Shown here: in pieces, positions 7,317 through 16,465 of the stretch
Numbering within the stretch: the stretch's first letter is position 1
How the letters are laid out: every line of letters starts with the position of its first letter
DNA from: Nemertoderma westbladi
Lineage: Eukaryota; Xenacoelomorpha; Nemertodermatida; Nemertodermatidae
Reading direction: 5' to 3'
DNA length: 25,819 nt
Assembly: GCA_032718475.1 (NCBI GenBank)
Contig: JAUCBJ010001517.1
Location: forward strand, 1 to 25,819
Position numbers and translations under genes: made by a program
The notes under the pieces: generated by a model
What the model saw: the letters and a program-made list of their open reading frames with translations, nothing else
Database searches by the model: none
Told to the model about the DNA's origin: nothing

Positions 7317-9908
7317 CTAGGTCGAGCGAACTCGGACAGTGGAAATGAGATCCTTCCAGGCTTCCCGATTCTCCATAGTTGTCGCAATTTCGTTTCTCCC
7401 AAGTTCAGTATCCCTTTCAAGTTGATCTATATATGTTATGGCAGGTCGTCCACGACTACGCTTTCCATGAGTTGGTTGCCAGAGAAGTAGATCTGGTATG
7501 ACCTCGTCTTTACTTCGCCAGCAGTGCCCACTGAATCTTAATCTGCGTTCACGGAGGGTGGTTGATACAGGTGGTATTGTACCATAAAGCTCGGCGTTTG
7601 TCATGTGTTGTCTCCAGCTGATGTTTAGGGCTGCCCTTAGTAGTCTTGTGTAGCAACCATCAATTCGTTGTTCAAGTGATTTAGTCAGTGTCCAGGTCTC
7701 ACCCCCGTATAAAAATACACTTTCCACTGTGGCTCGAAAGAACTTGGTCTTCAGGTGCCTGGAGAGATCTGATTTCCAGATGGTATCCATTTTTGATAGA
7801 GCTACCCAAGCCTTTGCTTTCCTAACTTCTATGTCCTTTTTGCTACTCTCTATCCATGATCCAAGATACTGGAAGTCATCGACCTGCCTTAGTTGATTAT
7901 TATCAATGGTTGTCAAGTTTCCATCAACATTAAAGGTCATGAATTCGGTCTTGGTAGCATTTATATGCAATCCACCCTCCTTAGCAGCCCTCTCCACTTT
8001 ATTTAGTAGAAGCTGTGCATCTGCTAGCGTATTAGAGAGCAGGGCGATGTCATCCGCAAAGTTGGTGTCTGTGACTGTAGTTGCCGGATATCTACTACTT
8101 CTGCGTTCTTGAAGTGTGAATCCCAGATCTTCACCCTTTGTGGCCGTCCTCATTGCGTAATCCAGCACAATTACAAATAGTAATGGTGCTAATGTGTCAC
8201 CTTGCAGTACGCCAGCCAGGATTGAGAAAAACTCAGTTTCACCATCTGGTGAGAGAACCTGCGCTTCTGTGTCACAATATAGCAATCCAATGCCCGCAAC
8301 AATTACTTCTGGTATTCCATAAGCTCTTAGGATTTCAAGCATTTTACCTCTATGGATGGAGTCGAATGCCTTCTTGAAGTCCACAAAAGTCATGACTGCG
8401 GGGAGATTCTTTGACTTAATTCCTTCAATCAGTCTCCGTAGTGCAAGTATCTGAGCTATTGTTGATCTACTTGGTCGAAATCCGTTTTGGCTCTTACGTA
8501 GTAGTTTCTCTATGTGAGGCCTAATAGTATATAGAATCATTTTATTGTATATTTTGGCAGCTACCACAAGCAGACAGATCCCACGATAGTTTGTTGGTAT
8601 GCCGAGGTCTCCTTTCTTGGGGAGAGGCTTTAGTTGACCTTTAGTCCAAATTGGTGGTGGCTTTTTCCCTTTTAACATCCGGTTGCAAACATTCAATAAT
8701 GGTCTATTTAGCACTCCGGTTTTCCATACCTCCGCTGGGATTTCATCTAATCCACTCGCTTTATTATTGGACATGCTTTTAATGCTTCTTTGGAGTTCGG
8801 CAGGTGTGAAGTCCCCTGTTTCTATAGGTAGTGTCTTGTCATATATTTTCCTTGTAGGGCTGACCTCGATGTTTGGTGGCTGCCCAAGCAAGTTGCTGAA
8901 GTGATTTTTCCACTTCCCAACACGTTCTTCAGGACTATCGGCTTTGAGGCGCCCCTTTGCACAACTTTTCCGACCAGATACCTCATTTACAGTTTGCCAG
9001 GTAAGTCTTGATTGTTGCTGTATGTGAGCAGTTGTAATTGCTTCAGTTTTATCCTGTATGTACTTTTCCTGGCTGATGTTGTAGGCCAATTTAAGATCGT
9101 CCTTAGCTTTCTCAACCTTGTTAATGTTTTCGGTTGTTGGTTGTTCGGTTTTAACTTTGTAGGCTATCTTAAGATCTTCTCTCTTACAAGTAACCTCAGA
9201 GTTTTGCCATGGCACATACTGTTTTCGTTTAGGTTTCTGGGGAATATGCCTCTTAGCTGATTCCTTGTGGGCTGTTATTATATTCTGGTATATTGAATCG
9301 GTGGATTGGTCTTCATCCATTGACTGAAGTGCTTCAAAGCGGTTTTGAACTTCTACTGTATAAGCATCCTTTACAGCATTGTCAGTTCTGAGTTTCTCCC
9401 AGTCATAGTTGATTTGCTTGCTTGTCCTGGGTTTGCTGGCTCTCAAACTGAGTCTGATCTCTGCAGTCACAATTCTGTGGTCCGAACCAATTAGGTTGAA
9501 CGAGCTGTATGCCTCGCAGTTGATCATGCTATTTCTCCACTTTTTGTTTATAAGGATGTAATCTAGTTGTGCTTTGGTTCCATTAGGGTATTGAAAGGTC
9601 CATAGCTTCCCCTTACTCTTTTCCAATGTGTTGTTTGTTGGTATCAATTCACATTCTTCCATTAGGTCTAAGAGTAAGTACCTATTTCTGTTAGAACTGG
9701 TGTTATAGGTGCAAACCTTGATGTCTTCTGGGCCAATTTGCGCATTCAGGTCACCAGCAATGACTTTAACATTGTGTTTCGGGATGTCCTTAATAAGTCC
9801 AGTCAGTTCTTCATAAAACTTGACTGCTTGTTCTGGCTCTGATGCATTGGTTGGACTGTAGCAACATATAACTGTTGTCTTGGGATTCCCATCAAATGTT
9901 GCGATCAT
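7317..9908 (-). CDS. RTE-like endonuclease/reverse transcriptase, main segment
   Basis: The 863 codons carry the rest of an APE-type endonuclease (GDLNAQIG near residue 51, SDHRIV near 142) and a full reverse transcriptase: NGFRPSRST, VDFKKAFDSIHR, GVLQGDTLAPLLF and the catalytic FADD at residues 617-620 (8049-8060). The C-terminal tail contains GHCWRSKDEVIPDLLLW and GKRSRGRPAITYIDQL. The enzyme nicks DNA and reverse-transcribes its own RNA. The ATG at 9906-9908 is internal: the same frame is open upstream and encodes the GGVGILLSPF segment, reached from the upstream piece (9946-10365) by a one-base shift near 10000-10035. The stop is TAG and is immediately repeated. The rest of the ORF is intact, so the copy is fairly young. 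Confidence 0.92.
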   Translation of the reverse strand: MIATFDGNPKTTVICCYSPTNASEPEQAVKFYEELTGLIKDIPKHNVKVIAGDLNAQIGPEDIKVCTYNTSSNRNRYLLLDLMEECELIPTNNTLEKSKGKLWTFQYPNGTKAQLDYILINKKWRNSMINCEAYSSFNLIGSDHRIVTAEIRLSLRASKPRTSKQINYDWEKLRTDNAVKDAYTVEVQNRFEALQSMDEDQSTDSIYQNIITAHKESAKRHIPQKPKRKQYVPWQNSEVTCKREDLKIAYKVKTEQPTTENINKVEKAKDDLKLAYNISQEKYIQDKTEAITTAHIQQQSRLTWQTVNEVSGRKSCAKGRLKADSPEERVGKWKNHFSNLLGQPPNIEVSPTRKIYDKTLPIETGDFTPAELQRSIKSMSNNKASGLDEIPAEVWKTGVLNRPLLNVCNRMLKGKKPPPIWTKGQLKPLPKKGDLGIPTNYRGICLLVVAAKIYNKMILYTIRPHIEKLLRKSQNGFRPSRSTIAQILALRRLIEGIKSKNLPAVMTFVDFKKAFDSIHRGKMLEILRAYGIPEVIVAGIGLLYCDTEAQVLSPDGETEFFSILAGVLQGDTLAPLLFVIVLDYAMRTATKGEDLGFTLQERRSSRYPATTVTDTNFADDIALLSNTLADAQLLLNKVERAAKEGGLHINATKTEFMTFNVDGNLTTIDNNQLRQVDDFQYLGSWIESSKKDIEVRKAKAWVALSKMDTIWKSDLSRHLKTKFFRATVESVFLYGGETWTLTKSLEQRIDGCYTRLLRAALNISWRQHMTNAELYGTIPPVSTTLRERRLRFSGHCWRSKDEVIPDLLLWQPTHGKRSRGRPAITYIDQLERDTELGRNEIATTMENREAWKDLISTVRVRST

Positions 9909-9945
9909 GACCCTGGAATTTATAGATTCGATGTTGTTTAGGGTC

Positions 9946-10365
9946 TTAAGTGCAAATGGGCTTAGCAGAATTCCTACTCCACCAATTGATGCATTGGCCG
10001 AGTTTCTTACTGCTGAGCTTGTTACTAAGTACTAACGTCCATCCATTTCCAATGTCATTGTACTTCATGACAGTGTCTTCATGACAAATCCGATGTTCTT
10101 GGATGCAGATGATGTCAATGTTATATTCCATTGCCGGAGCGACCATGTCACCCTGTTTGCTCTGTGCTTTCAGCGTGCGTGCGTTCATTGTAGCAATCTT
10201 TAGTGTCTTTTTACATTTCAACAGGTTGGTTCTTCTTTCTTCTCTGTCTTCTGTTCCAGTAGCCAATTTATCGACCCCAGCCTGGTGTACCACTGAGGGA
10301 CGCGGTCCTTGTTGACCCGGGCGACGACCGAGCCGGTATTTCTCCTGGAGGGTTCTCATACTCAT
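9946..10365 (-). CDS. RTE-like ORF, N-terminal segment before a frameshift
   Basis: It starts at ATG (10363-10365) with MSMRTLQEKYRLG, a basic leader. It then enters the APE endonuclease with KIATMNARTL (metal/substrate asparagine) and IICIQEHR (catalytic glutamate). After LVLSNKLSS the frame is lost and reads through unrelated residues to a stop at 9946. The correct continuation (NSANASIGGVGI) is in the neighbouring frame that joins the segment ending at 7317. One base gained or lost around 10000-10035 accounts for this. Together the two pieces give about 1,000 residues, the usual length for an RTE ORF. Confidence 0.85.
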   Translation of the reverse strand: MSMRTLQEKYRLGRRPGQQGPRPSVVHQAGVDKLATGTEDREERRTNLLKCKKTLKIATMNARTLKAQSKQGDMVAPAMEYNIDIICIQEHRICHEDTVMKYNDIGNGWTLVLSNKLSSKKLGQCINWWSRNSAKPICT

Positions 10366-10423
10366 ATCTTTCAGTTGCGGGGGTAAACTGCTTGTGGTCG
10401 CAACTCCTACAAGCGTCCTACAA

Positions 10424-10728
10424 GTAGTAGTATTGTTTAAAAAGTGGGTAGTACTAGTACAGTTTAAAAAGCACGTAGCAGTAGTAATATTGTTTAAAAA
10501 GTGGGTCGTAGTAGTAGTACAGTTTAAAAGTTCGTAGTAGTAGTATTGTTTAAAAAGTGGGTAGTAGTAGTATTGTTTAAAAAGTGGGTAGTACTGTAGT
10601 AGTATAGTTTAAAAGTGCGTAGTAGTAGTATTGTTTAAAAAGTGGGTAGTAGTAGTATTGTTTAAAAAGTGGGTAGTACTGTAGTAGTATAGTTTAAAAG
10701 TGCATAGTAGTAGTATTGTTTAAATTTC
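10424..10728. repeat. 53 bp tandem repeat block 2
   Basis: The same GTAGTAG/GTTTAAA repeat as block 1, about 5.8 units, with small insertions such as TACTGTAGTAG that break the period. It lies between the 5' end of the RTE-like copy and the 5'-truncated end of the next retrotransposon. Confidence 0.9.
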
Positions 10729-12448
10729 TGGGGAGTTCATATTATCGGCCGAAGGATCAACCCAGGGCGACCCCATTGCTATGCAGATGTACGCGATGGG
10801 ATCGATGCCGCTGATCGGCGAGCTGGACGACGCGTCGGAGGTCCTTCAGAAGTGGTATGCCGATGACGCGAACGCGGCGGGAACATTGGTAGAGCTCCGT
10901 AAGTTCTGGGACCTGTTGGCGGAACAAGGGCCGCTGTACGGTTACAACCCCACAAAGTGTCACTTGCTCGTAAAGCCGGATCTGCTGGAGGAAGCTAAGC
11001 GGATGTTCCCCGAGGAATGTTTTACCATCGGGACTGCTGGGAACAATCTCCTCGGTGGAGTGATCGGGAACGCTGAGTACCGGGAGGAGTTCGTCCGGAA
11101 GAAGGTCGACGAGTTTGTCGCCCAGTTACATCAACTCAGCAAGGTCGCAGCAATCGACCCGCACTGTGCCTACGCCGGCCTAGCTATCGGATTAATTGCT
11201 CGATGGAGGTTCATCGCAAGGGTTGTCCCGGGGGCCATGGATTTCTTCGAGAAGCTCGAGGAGTCCGTCGTCCAGTTCCTCCAGGGCCTGACCAACCGCC
11301 CCGTCATCACTCCCGAGGAGCGCGGGCTGCTCTCGCTACCATTTCGCCACGGCGGGCTAGCGATCCCGACTCCCGAGGACTTACGAATCGAAAACGGCAA
11401 CTCCAGGTGGATCTGCGAACCGTTTACGGAGGTCGTGGAACCGGTCGCTATAAGGGAGGCGCAAAAGTTCATCGCCACCCGGATCAAGGCGAGGGCCGTG
11501 CCGGCACTGAAGGAGAAGGTGGAGTCGGTTAGTTCGGACCTACCTGAGAATCAACGGAGGTTGACGGAGCTCGTGGCGGAACCTGGCGCCTCGGCCTGGC
11601 TCAACGCGCGCCCCATAACCCTCCATGATACCCACCTAACTAAAGAGGAGTTCCGCGACGCATTGTGTCTGCGTTATGGGTGGCAGCCCGAGTCGCTCCC
11701 AGCCCGTTGTGCCTGTGGGACAAGATTTTCAACAAACCACATCTTGTCTTGTCCCACCGGCGGTTACCCGTCAATTAGGCACAACGAGCTCCGGGATTTC
11801 GTCGCCACAACGTTAACCGAGGTCGCTCATAACGTTGCCATCGAGCCGCACCTGCAGCCAATCACCGGCGAGCAGTTCTCCCGCACGTCCACTTCCGTGG
11901 ACCAACAAGCTCGGTTGGACGTGTCGGTCTCCGGGTTCTGGGGGAATCGATATCAAAAGACGTACATAGATGTATCCGTCTTCAACCCCCTCGCCCCGAC
12001 CAACACCGCAATGGAAGTCGACGCAGCCCACCTATTCCTCGAAACCCGGAAACGCAACAAATATGTGGAACGGATCCGGGAAGTCGAGCACGCCACGTTC
12101 ACCCCGCTGATATTCTCAGCGTTGGGGGGAATATCTCCCTCCACGACGCTGTTCGTGAAGCACCTCGCTTCAAAGCTGGCGGACCGGCGCGAGCTGCGCT
12201 ACTCGGAGTGCGTGAGCTGGGTGCGGAGGCAGTTCAGCTTCGCGCTGCTGCGGGCCTCCCTGATGTGCATAAGAGGGTCGAGATCGGCACGGAAACGCCC
12301 AGTATTTGTTGGGGCAGAAGCATCGCCGTCCATCTTGCTGGCCAACGCCGACACAAGGGTGGGACAGTAGAGTCAGGAACTCATACCGGTATCATAAACA
12401 ATTTCAAAATCAGTTTGGTTATTTTATATTATTTAATTCCCTTGTATG
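10729..12448 (+). mobile_element. 5'-truncated non-LTR retrotransposon with restriction-like endonuclease
   Basis: This GC-rich insert sits inside the AT-rich 53 bp array. The 11 bp GTTTAAATTTC occurs exactly at both boundaries (10718-10728 and 12449-12459), a likely target duplication. It begins abruptly inside the reverse-transcriptase domain and ends about 80 bp after the stop codon with no long poly(A). Confidence 0.7.
10781..12370 (+). CDS. C-terminal RT plus CCHC/restriction-like endonuclease ORF (5'-truncated)
   Basis: The frame is open from before 10733, where codons read FILSAEGSTQGDPIAM (RT motif B), so the ATG at 10781 is internal. YADD, the RT active site, is at residues 26-29. 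A long linker follows, with GGLAIPTPEDL. A zinc-knuckle-like cluster has C310, C312, H320 and C324, then GGYPSIRHNELRD. A nuclease-like region places D380 (ARLDV) 17 residues before D397 (YIDVSVFNP), similar to PD-(D/E)XK folds. The ending is FALLRASLMCIRGSRSARK. RT followed by CCHC and a restriction-like nuclease is the plan of R2/R4/NeSL-type elements; the exact clade is uncertain. It has no internal stop or frameshift. Codon use is GC-rich, unlike the surroundings. Confidence 0.8.
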   Translation: MQMYAMGSMPLIGELDDASEVLQKWYADDANAAGTLVELRKFWDLLAEQGPLYGYNPTKCHLLVKPDLLEEAKRMFPEECFTIGTAGNNLLGGVIGNAEYREEFVRKKVDEFVAQLHQLSKVAAIDPHCAYAGLAIGLIARWRFIARVVPGAMDFFEKLEESVVQFLQGLTNRPVITPEERGLLSLPFRHGGLAIPTPEDLRIENGNSRWICEPFTEVVEPVAIREAQKFIATRIKARAVPALKEKVESVSSDLPENQRRLTELVAEPGASAWLNARPITLHDTHLTKEEFRDALCLRYGWQPESLPARCACGTRFSTNHILSCPTGGYPSIRHNELRDFVATTLTEVAHNVAIEPHLQPITGEQFSRTSTSVDQQARLDVSVSGFWGNRYQKTYIDVSVFNPLAPTNTAMEVDAAHLFLETRKRNKYVERIREVEHATFTPLIFSALGGISPSTTLFVKHLASKLADRRELRYSECVSWVRRQFSFALLRASLMCIRGSRSARKRPVFVGAEASPSILLANADTRVGQ

Positions 12449-12474
12449 GTTTAAATTTCCCGCCTTTTGCTCAG

Positions 12475-12967
12475 TATTGTTTAAAACGTGGGTAGTAGTA
12501 GTATAGTTTAAAAGTTCGTAGTAGTAGTATTGTTTAAAAAGTGGGTAGTAGTAGTATAGTTTAAAAGTGCGTAGTAGTAGTATTGTTTAAAAAGTAGGTA
12601 GTAGTAGTATAGTTTAAAAGTGCGTAGTAGTAGTATTGTTTAAAAAGTAGGTAGTAGTAGTATAGTTTAAAAGTGCGTAGTAGTAGTATTGTTTAAGAAG
12701 TGGGTAGTAGTAGTACAGTTTAAAAGTTTGTAGTAGTAGTATTGTTTAAAAAGTAGGTAGTAGTAGTATAGTTTAAAAGTGCGTAGTAGTAGTATTGTTT
12801 AAAAAGTGGGTAGTAGTAGTATAGTTTAAAAGTGTGTAGTTGTAGTATTGTTTAAAAAGTGGGTAGTAGTAGTACAGTTTAAAAAGCACGTAGTAGTAGT
12901 ATTGTTTAAAAAGTGGGTAGTATAGTAGTATAGTTTAAAAGAGCGTAGTAGTAGTATTGTTTAAAAA
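12475..12967. repeat. 53 bp tandem repeat block 3
   Basis: About 9.3 units of the GTAGTAG/GTTTAAA repeat. It starts after a short non-array linker (CCGCCTTTTGCTCAG, 12460-12474) and ends at TTTAAAAAGG. Minor variants include GTAGGTAG in place of GTGGGTAG. Confidence 0.9.
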
Positions 12968-14500
12968 GGCAGAGGGAGTTGGACCGAAGGAGCGCGAACT
13001 GCAGTCGCCGACGCACGCCCCCCAGGACGCAGCCGAGCCCCCTTTCCCGCATACCATCGAGAGAGAGTTATTTGCATGGAGCCCTACTGTTACCTCCCAG
13101 TGCCAGACTAGCCCTCGGACTACCGATTCTGATTCACAACAAGCCCTCCAGTGACATTAGGCCCTACGGTTACAGGTAATGATAGGGCGCAAGCCCTATG
13201 GTACCTATTATGGCCCTATAGCTACTTGTGATATTTATAGCTTTTCATTGGCGGTTAGTTCTATTATTGGTGTATTAAATGGCAGTAACTAAATAGTTCC
13301 AGTTTCCTCTGAAGAGTATAGTACTGGGGTTTCTTTTTTGAACGAATAAGTCGATTTTTCGAATAAAATTGGCTAAGTGCTTTCCTATGTGCCCATTGGG
13401 CTTGTTTTAAATATTCTCAAAAATTGTTTTGTATATTTTAATCAGAATATTAATCAATCAGAATGATTTCTTTTGAATGCAAATCACCACCTTTAATAAT
13501 ATAATTTTATTTAGTTTTGTTTGTATTTGAATACGATGCCAGTCTCTATCACCTTTCTTTCAATATTTCATCAATAGACAAAGTTTTACTTGGCATTCAA
13601 TATTCGTGTCAACTATTAATCAACTATTATTAATAATGTACGTTATTACTATGTTATACTCTTAACATCACCACAATGTTGCAACATGTATTGCTGTGTT
13701 TTTAGAGTATTTACTGTATATAATATAATATATTTTAATGTGATTTTTGTTATTCTCCATGTTGCAAATGTATTGCTGCATTTGTAGACAATATACTGTA
13801 CATAATATATTTTGCTGTGCTTTTTGCTGTACTTGTACGCTTTTACTCATTACTGCCAATCTATATTACTGCGTTTTTAGACTACTGTGCATAATATATT
13901 TTAATGTGATTTTGCTATTCTTCTGTGTAGGGTGGTTGGGGTGGTTTGATTAATATCTCAAAATAATGGTGTATAAATATTATCTTGCTAACTAACTACA
14001 GTGTGTGAACGTACATTTACCTTTACTCAGTACTTTCTGACTGTACTCTAGGTCAGTACTGCAGTAGGTAATGATGTTAGTTGTTAGTAGCTGTGTGGCA
14101 TACTGCTGTACTGGCATACTGCTGTACTGGCATGGGTGTTGCAGTGTTGTACAGTTGTATCTGGTATCGGTCACTCTGTGGAAGTACAGCTGTGAGTAGG
14201 CCAGTATCCCAGTGCCAGTATCATCATGAGGAAATATGTATGGTAATACTGGACACAATTCAGCAACACACTGACACATCGACAGATCGAAGCCAACTCA
14301 TACATTCTCATTTAGTTGGACCACATCTGCACATCGGCTAATCCTGTAATCGCAAGCTTGTGGCATCGCCATACACTACACAGTCCAGCAGTCGTTTGGG
14401 AGTTCGAATTGTTGATAAAAACAATAACATTAGGGTAGGGCTGTAGATCCTATCCTATCCTATCGATACCTATCTGCCTATATTTAAGCTGGCAAACTGA
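12968..14500. other. Long non-coding stretch upstream of NPRL2 homologue
   Basis: The first ~200 bp (12968-13170) is GC-richer and could be a relic of a mobile element, but I recognise no protein in it. From 13240 the sequence is AT-rich with a degenerate tandem repeat (13679-13925) and a short duplicated CTGTACTGGCATACTG (about 14101-14130). The last part, including CCTATCCTATCC (about 14448-14463), would be promoter or 5' UTR of the downstream gene. No clear TATA box stands out. Confidence 0.5.
13679..13925. repeat. Degenerate ~90 bp tandem repeat, about three copies
   Basis: Recurring words in order are GTATTGCTG, GTTTTTAGA, ACTGTATATAATATATTTT and GTGATTTTTGTTATTCT. Copies begin near 13684, 13766 and 13862 and differ by many substitutions and indels. 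No function is evident. Confidence 0.55.
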
Positions 14501-14546
14501 AGTGCGTCAACAACAAAAACAGTCTAGCACAGCTCTAGTGACAAGC

Positions 14547-15829
14547 ATGAAAACTAAAGATAATTTACAGTGCTTGATGGTATGCGAATTCGAAAGTCAA
14601 AAAGGGCCAAAAATAGCGTTCCAATATCCGGACAATTTCGTAAGTAAAGAGAAATTCGACATAATATCCAGCTACATAATTCCTAAACAGGAATTACAAG
14701 ATCGATTTATTGCCTTTGAGACGGATGGGTCAAAGTATCTATCATGCCCCGTCTACATCGAGGATCAAAAATACCAACGGAATTTTTTAATATTCAACAT
14801 TGTGATGGTTTGCAGAGTTGAGGGTCTCAGCTCGAAGTGCGAGCCCATCTGTAGGAAACTGGCGTGGTATTTCCGAACGTTGGAACTGGAATACGGGTAT
14901 CTCTCAAAAAGAAAAGAAAAACTAGGCCTACCCAGTGTACCCAATCTACTTAAAGAATGTTTTGTCAGCTGGGGGACCAGGAATCATGTTACGTACCTGT
15001 AACAGAATCCGTGACAATCAATCTTAAAATGTTGCCTTTACTGAAAGACCCTCCGTTAGTGGAAGAGTGGGAGGTGCCTGTGTTTATAGTGGATAAAGAT
15101 GAGTTTGCTGAGAGCACAAACGACAGAACGCTGCATAAAGTAATCGCTTTTATTGACGGATACAATTCCATTCTAAGAATATCGAGTTTATCCAGTGTTG
15201 ATGTAAATCTTCTTAAAGGTCTAATTCAAAACCTATTGTTTTACGGAGTAATTCAAATCATATCGGCGTTCCAATACTCGAATATGTACGCGGGAACACG
15301 GAAGTTACATAGATTAATTGAGGAGAAACAATTCGAACGATCTTGTCTCGAGTTCGTGGCAGCATCCGATGTTAAACTCCCTGGGATCGACAGCGTCTAC
15401 CGGTTGTATTCGCTGTTCCGACACGGAACTCGCGTCAGGGACCTTCTCACCAGACACCCGGAATATTGTAAATTCGTGGACATTCGTCGGCTGGTCCATT
15501 TCGGGGTCATTAACTCCTTAATACGTCGGTTATATGTTTTCCCTGTCTATATTCCGGAGTCCACAGACAGTCCTGTATTGTCGGAGATTGTACCACACAG
15601 TCCGGTACTATTCGACGGTGTCTCGCGCAGTCCCGCACACTCCACTCCAGTCCCGGGCAGTCCACTACCCCAAGATGTCGACACACACAGCAACATACCC
15701 CGGGAGGTTGTGTGTTACATGGACGGCTTGCACAACACAGATCAGATTTGCTGTAAGTTCGCTTGCGGTGTCAATGAGTTGTTCGACTTTATAGAAAGTC
15801 GTGGAGATATTGTTACAATCGTCAAATAG
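14547..15829 (+). CDS. NPRL2: NPRL2-like GATOR1 subunit, intronless, one frameshift
   Basis: The protein matches Nitrogen permease regulator 2-like. It has an N-terminal longin part with EFESQKGPKIAFQYPDNF, then KYQRNFLIFN, whose arginine is residue 78 counted from the ATG at 14547, the position of the arginine finger in human NPRL2. Later motifs are LEVPVF-like EEWEVPVF, LLFYGVIQI, FQYSNMY, RDLLTRHP, INSLIRRL and the terminal DQICCK. With NPRL3 and DEPDC5 it forms GATOR1, the Rag GTPase-activating brake on TORC1 at lysosomes. The frame shifts once near 14955-14990: upstream coding ends at 15002, while downstream coding is open from 14957; an extra base there would join them. A GGGGG run lies in this zone. 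Length is about 427 residues versus 380 in human, with a Ser/Pro-rich insert at about 15555-15700. There are no introns, although vertebrate NPRL2 has many. It is either a retrocopy, a true gene with a base error, or an early pseudogene. Confidence 0.88.
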
Positions 15830-16465
15830 TTTGGTACTCAAAAAATCACAATAATTTCTGTATATTGTTTTGTTAATGTTTATACATTTAATATTTATTT
15901 CAGTACCGGATTATTTTTGTGTTTTAAGAATATATTTTTTTTAACAGGAAGTGGGAAGAGATATGAAATAAGATATATTATAAATAAAATATTTGTTAAA
16001 TTCTGGCGAACTCTCTAGAATCTATTTGAAGTTCCTATCTCATCATGTTTTATTATCATTATAAGTTATGTATAATTTATGTTAAAATATTTAATGAATT
16101 TTCCAAGTTATCCAGTCGCATCTATCATTGATCCAATATCTAGTTTATATCAATATATATTATATGTATATTATTATAATTTATATTAATCACCTTTGAC
16201 TAAGGAACTTAAACTTTCTTTGTGCTATGCTAGTAATTGTTTTTTTATTGTTCTCTTATTTTTTTGCAATATATTATTATTATCTGTTTATTAAATTCCT
16301 GGTTTGTTGTTTAATAAGGCCGGTAAGGCCGGTGATGCGACCCTTGTCAGTGCAGTAGGCGAGGCTTATGATACACAAATCGTTACTCCATGGAATCTGC
16401 GTATTAACCGTTTTCTAGCGAATTTACTCACTGCTTTTATATTGCCTCTATATATTTTACGATTA
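15830..16465. other. AT-rich 3' flank of the NPRL2-like gene
   Basis: No further coding is seen. An AATAAA lies at 15983-15988, about 150 bp after the stop, and is the best candidate poly(A) signal. Beyond about 16319 a GC-richer patch (GGCCGGTAAGGCCGGTGATG) interrupts the AT-rich DNA and is unassigned. Confidence 0.5.
15983..15988 (+). terminator. Candidate poly(A) signal AATAAA
   Basis: The canonical hexamer lies 154 bp downstream of the NPRL2-like stop codon. The region is very AT-rich, so chance occurrence is possible. Confidence 0.4.

Larger units (their letters stand above)
7308..10423 (-). mobile_element. Near-complete RTE-like non-LTR retrotransposon
   Basis: On the minus strand, a short 5' leader (about 10366-10423) is followed by an endonuclease/reverse-transcriptase ORF with one frameshift, and the 3' end is (TAG)4 at 7308-7319, the first TAG being the stop codon. 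Both ends abut the 53 bp repeat (blocks 1 and 2), so it inserted into that array. The flanking GTAGTAG makes a target duplication impossible to define. Microsatellite-type 3' tails and an APE endonuclease fit the RTE clade. Confidence 0.85.

Noticed and set aside
11170-12506. Several 60-110 codon open frames on both strands
   Set aside because: Shadows of the GC-rich RLE-type ORF at 10781-12370; GC-rich coding sequence commonly leaves other frames open.
7058-12967. CRISPR-like array of regularly spaced repeats
   Set aside because: The units are contiguous with no unique spacers, and the context is eukaryotic retrotransposons; it is an ordinary tandem repeat.
13992-14341. Opposed open frames of 86-95 codons upstream of NPRL2
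   Set aside because: Low-complexity CTGTACTGGCA-type sequence with no recognisable domain, splice context or conservation visible.
14502-14546. Upstream GTG extension of the NPRL2 frame
   Set aside because: The ATG at 14547 gives the expected start and puts the arginine finger at residue 78 as in human; the extension is Q/S-rich and non-conserved.
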